From Stutzerimonas kunmingensis (GTDB lineage Bacteria > Pseudomonadota > Gammaproteobacteria > Pseudomonadales > Pseudomonadaceae), in contig NZ_PISM01000014.1 of NCBI RefSeq assembly GCF_002929225.1, forward strand, positions 496,001 through 560,000: DNA of 64,000 nucleotides, in the 5' to 3' direction. The stretch's first letter is position 1. The number at the start of each line of letters is the position of its first letter. Both the position numbers and the translations under genes were made by a program. Below are positions 33,476 to 43,017 of the stretch, in pieces. The notes under the pieces are model-generated. The model was given only the letters and a program-made list of their open reading frames with translations, was not told where the DNA came from and made no database searches.

Positions 33476-34708
33476 TCAACCACCGAAGGCGAGCATTCCC
33501 ATGGTGCTGATGCCAGGTGTGGTCCAGTCCGACCCTTTGCTCTCGACCTGGGTCATGCGCGGCTTGCGCTGCTCCAGCACGATATCCAGTGCACGACTCG
33601 GCAGAATGTCGATGTCGTCGAAGGTGATGATCTGGCCAGGCTCGACGGCGCGTTTGAGCGCAGTCTTGCGCAGCAGACCGATCGGCACGTGATCCGGGTG
33701 CTCGGCCAGTTTGATCGCCTCGCCGCGGAACTGGAAACCGCCGATGCCGCGCTCGATCAGCTCACCCGGCTTCATGGCGCGCTTGGCGATGGCCGCAACG
33801 CCGAGGGTCGGTTCGGTCGAGTTGTTGAGCAGCACACCACCGCCATTCAGCACGCGGCGCACGGTCTTGCCCACTTCCAGCGAGCAGAGGTGGAACGGAC
33901 GCACCAGCGTGTAGAACGGCCCGCGGCCCAGCTTGAAGTACTCGATTGCCTGCGCCTGATCCTCGTCGTGCCTGCCCACCAGGAACACGCCGCCGGCCGG
34001 GTAGCCGGAAGGAATGACGTAGTCGACGATTGGCTGCCCTGCTCGCTCGGCCATCATGCCAAGCAGGCTGGCGCTGTCGTCCAGGTTGGTCGAGGCCAGC
34101 CCCTCCATGCCCTGACGGGTAATGGTGGCGCCCAGGCCGTTACCGATGATCACCTGCTCGATCTGCACCTTGGTGCCGTCGGTGAAGGACGTGGTCTGAT
34201 CGACGCTGATCCCCTGTCGATTGGCCCAGTAGGCCATGTCTTCCGGCGACGGATCATGGTTCAGATAGCCCTTCATGTTGCCGTACACCAGCGGCTGAAA
34301 GCCCATCTGCAGCGCGTCTTCATGCAGGGCCGCAAGCGAACCTGGCTGGTCGCCTTCGGCTTCGGTGAGGAAACCCCTGCCAGCCAGGAAGGAGCCCGTG
34401 GTCACCTGCAGTTCGGCATTGACCGTCACCACCTGCAAGCCCGCTTCGAAAGCGCGCTCGATGACTGAAGTCCCATGGAACACGTCACCGCTGCACTCGA
34501 CAATCAGATCGGAATGATCGATCAGCTCGTCCAGCGAGTTGGTGAGGACGTCTGCCAACGGGAAGTCAGCCATCGTTGAGAGGGGTCGGCGTGTCAGGAC
34601 GCGCGAGATTTCCATGTCCGGATAGTGTTTCTTGATTAACCGCACGAAGCCGCGGGCGATCATTCCGGTTCCGGAAACACCGATTTTCTTGATCTCTGAG
34701 GTAGGCAT
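33476..34708 (-). CDS. Predicted homoserine-dehydrogenase-like NAD(P) oxidoreductase with C-terminal SAF domain (COG4091 type)
   Basis: 410 residues. The N-terminal Rossmann fold has IGVSGTGMIARGFV (about 8-21), and the central region (about 130-300) resembles the homoserine-dehydrogenase catalytic fold. The C terminus (about 330-400: MKPGELIERGIGGFQFRGEAI and later VEPGQIITFDDIDILPSRALDIVLEQR) is a SAF domain. Proteins of this build are linked in other bacteria to branched or amino-sugar and polyol metabolism, but the substrate here cannot be told. The start was chosen at ATG 34708 (MPTSEIKKIG). The upstream ATG at 34732 lacks a ribosome-binding site. It is a single-gene unit with its own terminator. 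Confidence 0.72.
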   Translation of the reverse strand: MPTSEIKKIGVSGTGMIARGFVRLIKKHYPDMEISRVLTRRPLSTMADFPLADVLTNSLDELIDHSDLIVECSGDVFHGTSVIERAFEAGLQVVTVNAELQVTTGSFLAGRGFLTEAEGDQPGSLAALHEDALQMGFQPLVYGNMKGYLNHDPSPEDMAYWANRQGISVDQTTSFTDGTKVQIEQVIIGNGLGATITRQGMEGLASTNLDDSASLLGMMAERAGQPIVDYVIPSGYPAGGVFLVGRHDEDQAQAIEYFKLGRGPFYTLVRPFHLCSLEVGKTVRRVLNGGGVLLNNSTEPTLGVAAIAKRAMKPGELIERGIGGFQFRGEAIKLAEHPDHVPIGLLRKTALKRAVEPGQIITFDDIDILPSRALDIVLEQRKPRMTQVESKGSDWTTPGISTMGMLAFGG

Positions 34709-34920
34709 AAACTGAATCCATTCAATGGGCATCAGCGCTATGACAGCAGCTGAGCGAAAAGATTTTTGAAAAGCTGCCTATTTGCCACTTTTGCAGACTT
34801 CTCCACACCCGCGACGCTGAAGCCGGGCGGCATGCCTGAAAGTAGTTGTCTCGAAGGGTTCACGCTAATTGACGACGACGGGCGGTTTCGCACCAACCGA
34901 TGGATTTCTGTCGCCAGAAA

Positions 34921-34961
34921 ACGAAACGGCGAGTGCTATTGAAAGCCACTCGCCGTTTCGT
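34921..34961 (-). terminator. Rho-independent terminator of tpx
   Basis: A perfect 15-base inverted repeat (ACGAAACGGCGAGTG / CACTCGCCGTTTCGT) with an 11-base loop starts 15 bases past the tpx stop codon. On the minus strand the stem ends in TTTCGT and runs into TTTCT. Confidence 0.85.
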
Positions 34962-34975
34962 CGTAGCAAGGCAGA

Positions 34976-35476
34976 TCAGCCAAGCGAGGCGATGGCTGCC
35001 TCGTAGTTCGGTTCACTGCCGATCTCGTTGACCAGCTCGCTGTGCAGGACGCGATTCTGTTCGTCGAGCACGACTACCGCGCGAGCTGCGACCCCGGCCA
35101 GCGGGCCGCTGGCAATCGCTACGCCGTAATCCTTGAGGAACTCGGCACCGCGCATGGTGGACAGGTTGATGACATTCTCCAGCCCCTCGGCGCCGCAGAA
35201 GCGCTTCTGCGCGAACGGCAGGTCGGCGGAGATGCACAGCACCACGGTGTTTTCCAGGGCATTGGCCTGAGCATTGAACTTGCGTACCGAGGTGGCGCAG
35301 GTAGGTGTATCGATGCTCGGGAAGATGTTGAGAATCTTGCGCTTGCCGGCAAGGCTCGACAGCTCGACATCGGAAAGGTCAGCGCCCACCAGGCGGAACG
35401 CCTTGGCCTGCTGCCCGGCCTGGGGGAAGTCACCGGCCACTTGGATCGGTGTGCCTTTCAGGGTGATTTCAGTCAT
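34976..35476 (-). CDS. tpx: Thiol peroxidase (atypical 2-Cys peroxiredoxin)
   Basis: 166 residues, the standard Tpx length. It reduces hydrogen and alkyl peroxides with thioredoxin. Peroxidatic Cys is in [15 protein letters not shown] (about residue 60) and resolving Cys in [11 protein letters not shown] (about 94), and both are kept. The start [13 protein letters not shown] at 35476 is typical; the 47 residues of open frame before it show no similarity. Probably periplasmic or cytoplasmic (no signal peptide seen). It is a monocistronic gene, with the alsT terminator upstream and its own terminator downstream. Confidence 0.95.
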   Translation of the reverse strand: MTEITLKGTPIQVAGDFPQAGQQAKAFRLVGADLSDVELSSLAGKRKILNIFPSIDTPTCATSVRKFNAQANALENTVVLCISADLPFAQKRFCGAEGLENVINLSTMRGAEFLKDYGVAIASGPLAGVAARAVVVLDEQNRVLHSELVNEIGSEPNYEAAIASLG

Positions 35477-35504
35477 TTGCTTCGCTCCTCGATATGAACA
35501 GGCA

Positions 35505-35540
35505 TAAAAAAGGTCGTGGAACGCGCAGGCTCCACGACCT
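35505..35540 (-). terminator. Rho-independent terminator of alsT
   Basis: On the minus strand AGGTCGTGGA-(ten bases)-TCCACGACCT forms a perfect ten-pair stem followed by TTTTTTAT. It lies about 77 bases past the alsT stop codon and just upstream of the tpx start, insulating the two genes. Confidence 0.85.
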
Positions 35541-35616
35541 GGGTGGTCGACACGGGCTTGTTCCTGTTGCACGACCGATGCAGCGCTGGCTGGCCTGCAC
35601 CGGTCGCTATCGGACA

Positions 35617-36960
35617 TCAGCTACGTGCGAAATATTCCTTGGTCAGCTTGACCACTACCGGACTCAGCAGCAACAGCGAAACCAGGTTGGGGATCGCCAT
35701 CAGGCCGTTGAGGGTATCGGCCAACAACCAGGCGAAGTCGAGCTGGGCAATGGCGCCGAATGGCACTGCCAGAACCCAGATCACGCGGAACGGCCAGATG
35801 GCTCGCGTGCCGACCAGAAACTCCCAGCACTTCTCGCCGAAATAGCTCCAGCCAAGGATTGTGGTAAAGGCGAAGACCACCAGCGCGATAGTCAGGATGA
35901 TGCCACCGATACCCGGCATGGCCGACTCGAAGGCTGCCGCGGACAGCGCCGCACCGCTTTCGCCGCTGGTCCAGACCCCGGTGCAGATGATCGCAAGACC
36001 AGTCATCGAGCAGACGATGATGGTGTCGATGAACGTACCCAGCATGCCGATCATGCCCGAGCGCACCGAGCTGGTGGTGGTGCCGGCCGCCTGAGCGATA
36101 CCGGCGGTACCGAGGCCCGCCTCGTTGGAGAAGATGCCGCGGGCAACACCGAAGCGAATCGCCGCCATGACCGCGGCGCCGGCGAAGCCGCCAGTAGCGG
36201 CGATTGGCGTGAAGGCGTGGGTGAAGATCAGGTCGAATGCCGCCGGAATGGCCGAGGCATTGACTACCAGCACCACGGCAGCGGCGATCAGGTACGCCAG
36301 GCACATGAACGGTACGAGCGACGCGGCGACCACACCGATGCGGCGAATACCGCCGAGAATCACCAGGCCGACGATCACCATTGTGATCAGGCCGGTCGCC
36401 CACAGCGGTACCGAGAAGGTGGTTTCCAACGCGTGGGCCATGCTGTTGACCTGCACCATGTTGCCGATGCCGAAGCCGGCCAGGCCACCGAAAATGGCGA
36501 AGGCGGTACCCAGCCAGATCCACTTCTTGCCCAGGCCGTTCTTGATCGCGTACATCGGGCCGCCAACGTGCTCGCCGCGGTCGTCCTTCTCACGGTAGTG
36601 GACCGCCAGTACGACTTCGCAGTACTTGGTGGCCATACCCACCAGCGCGGTGCACCACATCCAGAACAGCGCACCCGGCCCGCCGAGGAAGATGGCCGTG
36701 GCCACGCCTGCGATGTTGCCGGTACCCACGGTCGCCGCCAGCGAGGTCATCAGCGCCTGGAAAGGGCTGATTTCGCCAGTGGCTTCGTCACCCTTGGTGC
36801 GTCCGCGCCACATCAGCGCAAAGCCGGTCGGGATGCGGGTCAGCGGCATGAACTTGAGGAAGATCATCAGGAACAGACCGGTACCAAGGATCAGCACCAG
36901 CATGGGTGGGCCCCAGACGAGGCCGTTGACGCTATTGACGAGGTTATTCAGAAATTCCAT
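35617..36960 (-). CDS. alsT: Alanine/glycine:sodium (cation) symporter, AGCS family
   Basis: 447 residues with about ten membrane spans. Family motifs are plain: [24 protein letters not shown] (about 67-90), [53 protein letters not shown] and the late [13 protein letters not shown]. It takes up D/L-alanine or glycine with sodium in the inner membrane. AAGGTG lies eight bases before the ATG at 36960. It is a single gene. The 5' leader holds a stem-loop (arms 37021-37031 and 37050-37060, 10 of 11 pairs). Its substrate is inferred from the family. Confidence 0.92.
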   Translation of the reverse strand: MEFLNNLVNSVNGLVWGPPMLVLILGTGLFLMIFLKFMPLTRIPTGFALMWRGRTKGDEATGEISPFQALMTSLAATVGTGNIAGVATAIFLGGPGALFWMWCTALVGMATKYCEVVLAVHYREKDDRGEHVGGPMYAIKNGLGKKWIWLGTAFAIFGGLAGFGIGNMVQVNSMAHALETTFSVPLWATGLITMVIVGLVILGGIRRIGVVAASLVPFMCLAYLIAAAVVLVVNASAIPAAFDLIFTHAFTPIAATGGFAGAAVMAAIRFGVARGIFSNEAGLGTAGIAQAAGTTTSSVRSGMIGMLGTFIDTIIVCSMTGLAIICTGVWTSGESGAALSAAAFESAMPGIGGIILTIALVVFAFTTILGWSYFGEKCWEFLVGTRAIWPFRVIWVLAVPFGAIAQLDFAWLLADTLNGLMAIPNLVSLLLLSPVVVKLTKEYFARS

Positions 36961-37462
36961 TCGAGCACCTTATTTCTTATAGGCGAGTTCCCTCGCGTTA
37001 GGGTCGCGCTACCGTGGAGCCGTTGAAAAACATGACGCTTGTGGCGGTGGTTTTTCAGCGACCAGGTAACGGCGATTCCGATACGCCTCTGGAGCTTGCG
37101 CTGCTCTGAGGTCCGCGAGCGCTTTGCAAGACTCGTGCTAGAGCGTTGCGCGGTTATGACCGCGACGTTCGGAAGCGTGGATGCTACCACTGCATTCGCC
37201 CACTGGGCTCGGGGCAATCGCGCCAGATTCGATGATCGAATCGACGCGAAAACCAGACCGAACGGTCAGACCCCGACAGCTCGACTCAGTCGAGCCAGGA
37301 ATGGCATGGAAAGCGAAATCAGCGTAGCCCAGTCTGGTGCGCCCGCCAGTGTGGATTGATGCAGTTTGGTGCGCCCGGCCGATGACAGCGCGAATGCTTC
37401 ATCATGCCTCTGCGCCTCCTCGATCATGGCGCACCAGCGGTGTTCCGGCGCCGCGCAATCGA
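36961..37462. other. Intergenic region with three clustered palindromes, between alsT and tamB
   Basis: 502 bases with no supported gene. An 89-residue open frame on the minus strand (36948-37217) has neither a ribosome-binding site nor a recognisable product. The alsT leader stem-loop is at 37021-37060. Three palindromes lie at 37226-37242, 37256-37267 and 37279-37295. The words CAGTYTGGTGCGCCCG occur twice at about 37331 and 37361. The end next to tamB holds no obvious terminator. Confidence 0.6.
37226..37295. promoter_or_regulatory. Cluster of three palindromes, possible operator array
   Basis: GATTCGAT-G-ATCGAATC (37226-37242) and GCTCGACT-C-AGTCGAGC (37279-37295) are perfect eight-base inverted repeats around one base. 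GACCG-AA-CGGTC (37256-37267) lies between them. Their centres are about 27 and 26 bases apart. Repeats with nearly no spacer suit dimeric DNA-binding proteins better than RNA hairpins. The nearest promoter is that of alsT, about 270 bases away. Confidence 0.35.
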
Positions 37463-40400
37463 TCAGAAGTCGCGGCGATAGAACAGGTCCAACGAGCTGG
37501 CCAATCCGCTGGCGGCTTCGAGGAAGATTCGCCGCGTCAGCTGATAGCGCAGCGCAATGGTATTCGACGGCTCGAACACGCCGACGCCATAGCGCAATGC
37601 CAGCCGTTCCGTCAGCCGCCCGGTAGCGACCACGCTGGTGCCAACGCCGGTGCCTTCGGTGTCCAGCTGGAAGTCCTGTATACCCAGGCGCTGCGCCAGG
37701 CCACCGGTGATCGACGAGCTACCCGCCAGGCCAAGGCCCAGCGCCGCCTGTGCCAGCAGGTTGCTGTCCCCGGTATCGGCACCCAGCGGCCGCCCCAGTA
37801 CCAGATACGCCAGTGCCTGCTCCTGACTCATGGCAGGCTCGGAAAACACGTCGATGCGTGGCTGCTCGGCGCTGCCGGTGATGCGCAGGCCGGCGATCAC
37901 ATTCTCCGCATCGATACGGCGAATCGCCTCGATGTTGAGGAACGGCTGGCTGATCACGCCAGTGAACAGCAACTCGGCGCGGCGGATGGTCAGTCGCTGG
38001 CCGTAGGCTCGGTATCGGCCGTTCTTCAGCTGCAGCTCGCCACGTGCATCCAGGTTGTCGCCAATGTGCAGATAGCCGGCGAGATCGGCGGTCAGGCCGA
38101 AGCCGGAGAAGCGCAGGCGGTCCTGGCCCACCTCGACATCAATGTCCATCTTCACTGCCAGCGGGGTCGCCGGCTCCTCGGCTTCGCGGCCGATGATCAC
38201 CGTGTCCTCGGAGACCTTGACCGTCGCCGGCGGTAGCTCGCGAACCGTGATAGCTCCTCGCGGCACTTCGACCCGACCGCTGACCGCCAGGTCCTGCCCG
38301 CTAAGCACGATGCGCAGGTCGGGCTCGACTTCCAGGTCGGCGTAAGGCTCGACCACCACTGGCAGGCGACTGCCCTTGATCGCCAGATCCAGATCCAGTT
38401 CGTTCCGCCAGTCCAGCGAGCCGGCCAGACTGCCACGCCCCTGCTCACCGGCACGCCAATTGCCGTCGATGTTCAGCCGCTCACCCTCGATCAGCATGCG
38501 CACCCGCAGGTCTTCGAACGTCGTCGGCAACTCGCTGCCGGCGATTTCACCTTCACTCAACAGCAGCTGACCGTTGAGTGACGGCTGCCGCAGGGTGCCG
38601 GCCAGCTGGCCACTGCCATTCAGTTCGCCGCGCAAACGCTCGACCATCGGCACGAATGGGCGCGCCACCGACAGATCGAGACCACTCAGGCGAAACTCGC
38701 CATCGATCGGCTTGGCCGCGGGCCGCGGATCGATCTTCAGCTGCACGTCAAGCTCGCCCAGCTCGCCGCCCAGAAAGCGCAGCTGGCTGTCGATCCGCTC
38801 CGGCAGCAGTCGGCTGTTCAGCACCAGGGTCTGATAGGGGAAGTCGTGCCACTCGTCCACATCGCGAATGCGCAGCACGCCGGGGCCGGCGTCCACCCGA
38901 ACCCGGCCATTGGGCCCGCCAGCGGGAAGATCCAGTTCGATATCGGCATTCAGTTCGCCCTGCCAGCGGAAATCTTCGGGCAGATAGTCGGCCAGGGTCT
39001 GCAGTGAGAAATCGCGCAGGCGATAGCGAATCTGCGGTTCCGGCAGCAGACGCTGATTCTCCGCGCAGAGGCTGGCGGGCCCGGAACGCCAGCAATGCGC
39101 ACCGAACTCCAGTCGGCCATCGGCGAAACGCTGCAGTGTGGCCGGCCGTTGCAGGGCCCAGTCTTGCTGCTGCGCGCTGAGCTCGCCGCGCGTCAGCCGG
39201 CCAAGCCAATCCTCACCGCGCAATCCACCATCGAAAGCCAGCGCCAGGTCGAGCAAGGGACCTTGCAGCTGCAGCTCGGCCTGATGCCGTTCCGCCGTGC
39301 CTTCAGCATTGATCCGCAGTGCGCCGAGGTCCGTCTCGCCTGCGCGGACTCGCTCGGCGGTCAGCGCCAGCCGACCACGTTCCCCATCGGATAGCTGACC
39401 CTGCACGCTGAGGCGACGCAGCCGGTTGTCCTCATAAGCTAGGTTGCGACCGTTCAGCTCGAGCTGCGCGCTCGGCGCCGCTGCGGTTCCCGCCAGCGTG
39501 ACCTCACCGTTCACTCGCCCCCTGAGACCGGGCCACAGCTGCGCCAGGCGGCCCAGTTCCAGTTGCAGTCGACCATCCAGCGTCTGTGCCCAGGTGCCGT
39601 TGCCCTGTACGCGGTTATCGCCCATGCGCAGGTCGATGACCGGCAGATCCCAGCGCTCGCCCTCGCCGTTGGCTTGCAGCTGCAGACGGGTATTCTGACC
39701 GCGCAGGCGCCCGGCGAGGTCGAGGCTCGCCTCGGCCTGCAGCTGCTCGTCACGCAAGGCGCCCTGGCTCTTCAGCGAACCGCCGAGATTGCCCGGCAGT
39801 TCGGCCAGCCAGTACGCCGGATCGAGCTCGCTCAGCGTCACGTCGGTTTTCCAGTCGATGCCCGCGGCGAAGCCGACGCTCAACGAACCCGTCGCACTGC
39901 CCTGCCCGGCTTGCAGCTGCAGTTGCGGCAGATGCACCGCTGCGAGATTGCCGCTGACCGGGCTGTTCAGTGTGAAATCCCCGGCCGGGCCAGTCATGGC
40001 CGATTCGAAATTGCCGAGATAGCTGCCGTCGTCGTACTGAATCTGCGCCTTGAGCTCGCGCAGCGTCACCGGCGGCTCTTCGATCGCCGGGTAGAGCCGG
40101 CGCCAGGGAAAATCGCGCCAGAGCAGATCGGCATTCGCGGTCAGGCCGTCCTGCCAGTCGACATCGCCACTCAGCCGCACATCGCGCTGCTGCCCCGCAT
40201 CCAGCTCGAGCATCTCGATCTGCGCTCCGCTCGGACTGACGACGCCTTCCAGCGCCAGGCGCACTGCGCCGCCCTCGCCCGGCAGTTCAGTGGTACCGAG
40301 CAGCCGGTAGCCGTCCTGCAGGTTGCCGCTCGCTGTCAGCTCCAGATCGTTCAGGCGCAGGGTGTCCGGCAGATCGGGCAGCGGCTTGAACCCGTCGGCG

Positions 40401-41140
40401 TTCAGCCGGAGCGTCGCCGGCAATTGCTCATCGAGGGCCCGCAGCTGCCCGCTGAGGGTGCCGTCAAGATAGCCCTGGCTTTGCACCTGCACCTGCAGCT
40501 GCTCGCGCAGGGCGCCATCCACGGCGATCATCAGCGCCCACGGCTGCTCGTCCGGCGACTGCAACGCAGCCTGCCCGTCCAGCGTCAACGGCCAATCGCC
40601 GCTGGGCTGCAGCCGGCCAGTCACTGACAGGTCCACATCCGCCCTGCGCAGGTCGAGGCGCTGGATATCCAGGCCATCCGCACGCCAATTTGCCTGCAGA
40701 GACAGGTTTCGCACCTGCTCGCTTTCATTGAGCGTCACCCGGTCGATTTCGATGCGTTCGACTTGCAGCGCCAGCGGCAGATCGAGCTCAGGCAAGCTGA
40801 AGGGCTCCGCCGCCGGGTCAGGCTCGCGGGGCGGGAAGCTGAGAACGATGTCGCCGGTGACCAACTCGTCGATGCACAGCGTGCGCTTTAGCAGGCACGC
40901 CGGTGACCAGGCAAGACGGGGCTGTTGCACTTCGACACGACTGCCGTCCTGCTCCCAGATCAGCCGCTCGGCCTGCCAGCGCTGGCCGAGTCGGCCCTCG
41001 AACGCTTCGACCGTCAGCCCCGGCACCTGCCCCAGCAGCCAGCGGCTGCCGCTGGCGGTGCCGAGCAGCACGGCGGTGACGATGAGCACGAGCAGTATCA
41101 GCCCAAGCAGCGTCCAGCCAAGCCCACGCAGTAGCCGCAT
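37463..41140 (-). CDS. tamB: Translocation and assembly module subunit TamB
   Basis: 1225 residues. One N-terminal membrane anchor (LLGLILLVLIVTAVLLG) is followed by a very long beta-rich repeat region forming the periplasmic hydrophobic groove, and the conserved C-terminal TamB (DUF490) domain from about residue 890 to the end (SGFGLTADLAGYLHIGDNL, GQRLTIRRAELLFTGVISQPFLNIEAIR, AYLVLGRPLG). It bridges the inner membrane to TamA and is implicated in phospholipid transport and outer-membrane protein assembly. The ATG at 41140 overlaps the tamA stop by one base (TGATG), so the pair is coupled. Its length is close to E. coli TamB. Confidence 0.93.
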   Translation of the reverse strand: MRLLRGLGWTLLGLILLVLIVTAVLLGTASGSRWLLGQVPGLTVEAFEGRLGQRWQAERLIWEQDGSRVEVQQPRLAWSPACLLKRTLCIDELVTGDIVLSFPPREPDPAAEPFSLPELDLPLALQVERIEIDRVTLNESEQVRNLSLQANWRADGLDIQRLDLRRADVDLSVTGRLQPSGDWPLTLDGQAALQSPDEQPWALMIAVDGALREQLQVQVQSQGYLDGTLSGQLRALDEQLPATLRLNADGFKPLPDLPDTLRLNDLELTASGNLQDGYRLLGTTELPGEGGAVRLALEGVVSPSGAQIEMLELDAGQQRDVRLSGDVDWQDGLTANADLLWRDFPWRRLYPAIEEPPVTLRELKAQIQYDDGSYLGNFESAMTGPAGDFTLNSPVSGNLAAVHLPQLQLQAGQGSATGSLSVGFAAGIDWKTDVTLSELDPAYWLAELPGNLGGSLKSQGALRDEQLQAEASLDLAGRLRGQNTRLQLQANGEGERWDLPVIDLRMGDNRVQGNGTWAQTLDGRLQLELGRLAQLWPGLRGRVNGEVTLAGTAAAPSAQLELNGRNLAYEDNRLRRLSVQGQLSDGERGRLALTAERVRAGETDLGALRINAEGTAERHQAELQLQGPLLDLALAFDGGLRGEDWLGRLTRGELSAQQQDWALQRPATLQRFADGRLEFGAHCWRSGPASLCAENQRLLPEPQIRYRLRDFSLQTLADYLPEDFRWQGELNADIELDLPAGGPNGRVRVDAGPGVLRIRDVDEWHDFPYQTLVLNSRLLPERIDSQLRFLGGELGELDVQLKIDPRPAAKPIDGEFRLSGLDLSVARPFVPMVERLRGELNGSGQLAGTLRQPSLNGQLLLSEGEIAGSELPTTFEDLRVRMLIEGERLNIDGNWRAGEQGRGSLAGSLDWRNELDLDLAIKGSRLPVVVEPYADLEVEPDLRIVLSGQDLAVSGRVEVPRGAITVRELPPATVKVSEDTVIIGREAEEPATPLAVKMDIDVEVGQDRLRFSGFGLTADLAGYLHIGDNLDARGELQLKNGRYRAYGQRLTIRRAELLFTGVISQPFLNIEAIRRIDAENVIAGLRITGSAEQPRIDVFSEPAMSQEQALAYLVLGRPLGADTGDSNLLAQAALGLGLAGSSSITGGLAQRLGIQDFQLDTEGTGVGTSVVATGRLTERLALRYGVGVFEPSNTIALRYQLTRRIFLEAASGLASSLDLFYRRDF

Positions 41141-42867
41141 CACAGCTCCGGCCCCATGGAGAAATGCAGGCGGACGCCACCGTCGCCGTCCAGCGGATGA
41201 GCGACATCGACGCGAATCGGGCCAACCGGCGATACCCAACGCACACCAACGCCAACGGCACTTTTCAGCGTGGGAATTTCCAGCGAGTTGAAGGCGTTGC
41301 CCTGATCAACGAAGGTCGCGACACGCCATTTCTCGGCGATCGAATACTGATACTCGGCGCTGACCGCGAACTGATAGCGGCCGCCGATCTTGTCGCCATC
41401 GTAGTTGGTCGGTGACAGGCTCTGGTAATCGTAGCCACGCACGCTCTGATCACCACCGGCGAAATAGCGCAGCGACGGCGGCACGTTGACATATTCATCG
41501 GTCCAGTTGCCGCCAAGCTGCACTCGACCGAGAAAACGATGTCGCTGGGCCAGGGTGGTCAGCCCCCGCAGCTGCACGTTGGCGTGGACCAGGTCGGCGT
41601 CGGAAAGCACCCCGGCCTTCGCCGCGGCCACTTCGAACTGCAGGCGATAGCCGCGGCTCGGATCGATACGGTTGTCGCTACGCAGGTAGCTGTAGGCGGC
41701 GCCGGGCATGAGCAAGGTGCTGGTTCCGGAATCGTCCCCGAGGCGATATTCCTCGTGCTGCCACTTCAGCGACAGCACGCGCAACCAGCCGCTGGGCAGC
41801 TGGCTGTGCCATTCCGGCCCGACCTTGAGCAGGCGGCTGAGGCTGTCGGTGCCGGCGATCTCTTCATACTGGTAGCCGCCGACGAAGCGCAGCTTGTCGG
41901 TCAGTGGCGGGTCCAGCGGGATGTCGTACCAGAACCCGACGTTCTGCCGCGGCGCCGACAGTTCCGCCTCGGCCCCGTAGCTATGGCCTTGCGGGTTGAC
42001 CCAGTGGCGCGTCCAGTCCAGCCGGACCCGCGGGCCGACGTCGGTGGAATAACCAAGGCCGAAGCCAAAGGTGCGCGGCTTGCGCGTGGTGAGCGCGACC
42101 GAAACCGGGATGCGCTGCTGGTTGGCGCCGCTCGGGTTGGCATCGACGCGCACGCCCTCGAAATAGCCGCTCGACTGCAGCGCCTGGCTGAGTTCGGCGA
42201 TCAGTTCGGAGTCGTACGGGGTATCCGTCTCGAACGGCACCATGCGCGCGAGCAGGTCGTCATCGAATGGCGAATCCCCCTCGAAGCGCACGTCGCCCAG
42301 GCGGTAGCGCGGCCCGCTGTCGAATACCAGCTCGACGTCGGCGACGTTCTCCCGCGGATCGACGGCCAGCCGCTGCTGGGTGAAGCGGCCATCGAAATAG
42401 CCGAAGCGCGAGGCCTGGTTGAGAAACTGCTGCTTCACCTCTTCGTACCGTCCGTGGTTCAGCACATCGCCCTGACGCAGGGTGCGTTCGGCGACGCGAA
42501 AGCCGGAGAACTCAGCGGCAGGCCCGTCCAGCCGGACGGTGATGTTGCGCAGCTTCACCGGCTCACCGGTTCGCACACGCAACACCAGCGCCGGTTCCTC
42601 GCCCTCACGCACATCGGTGCGGATGCGGCTGCGGTAGTAACCCAGCGCTTGCAACGCCTTTTCCGCCTGACTCTGCGCGACCCGGCTGTAGCGCAGCAGC
42701 TCGCGCGCGTCACGGTCGCCCAGGTCGCCAATGTAGTTCTCGATATTTTCCCGGAGCGCCCGGTTCTCGGGCTCGATGCGAACGTCGAGTTCAGCGGCGC
42801 TGGCATGGATGCCGCTCAACATCACGAGTGCGGCTACCAGCGGGCCGATTCGGTTCGATTTGCACAT
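41140..42867 (-). CDS. tamA: Translocation and assembly module subunit TamA
   Basis: 575 residues of the Omp85 superfamily. A signal peptide (about 2-25, ending GIHASAAE) is followed by three POTRA domains (about 27-260) and a C-terminal 16-strand barrel. The conserved barrel motif (V/I)RG(F/Y) appears as QSVRGYDYQS, and VGVGVRWVSPVGPIRVDVAHPL closes the barrel. The start was set at ATG 42867, which gives the leader. Fifty further open residues upstream have no similarity. It is followed by tamB with a one-base overlap. Confidence 0.93.
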   Translation of the reverse strand: MCKSNRIGPLVAALVMLSGIHASAAELDVRIEPENRALRENIENYIGDLGDRDARELLRYSRVAQSQAEKALQALGYYRSRIRTDVREGEEPALVLRVRTGEPVKLRNITVRLDGPAAEFSGFRVAERTLRQGDVLNHGRYEEVKQQFLNQASRFGYFDGRFTQQRLAVDPRENVADVELVFDSGPRYRLGDVRFEGDSPFDDDLLARMVPFETDTPYDSELIAELSQALQSSGYFEGVRVDANPSGANQQRIPVSVALTTRKPRTFGFGLGYSTDVGPRVRLDWTRHWVNPQGHSYGAEAELSAPRQNVGFWYDIPLDPPLTDKLRFVGGYQYEEIAGTDSLSRLLKVGPEWHSQLPSGWLRVLSLKWQHEEYRLGDDSGTSTLLMPGAAYSYLRSDNRIDPSRGYRLQFEVAAAKAGVLSDADLVHANVQLRGLTTLAQRHRFLGRVQLGGNWTDEYVNVPPSLRYFAGGDQSVRGYDYQSLSPTNYDGDKIGGRYQFAVSAEYQYSIAEKWRVATFVDQGNAFNSLEIPTLKSAVGVGVRWVSPVGPIRVDVAHPLDGDGGVRLHFSMGPEL

Positions 42868-43017
42868 GGCCAGCGATGCTAGCACGTGTTTCCGAGCAAG
42901 CCCGAACGTGCGGGCTAGACAGTGTGTAAGGCGATCTTGCGGTGGGGCGGGCATCGGCTGACATCGCGTGGCTTCAGACCAGTCAGACTGGCCCGCCCGG
43001 ATAAAATTCGGCCACAC

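Noticed and set aside
35494..37026. A 510-codon open frame opposite alsT
   Set aside because: It is antisense to a plain AGCS transporter and low in hydrophobic residues, without motifs.
36961..37260. Glycine riboswitch in the leader of alsT
   Set aside because: Such symporters often have one, so I read the leader on the minus strand. The tandem aptamer core words are not present.
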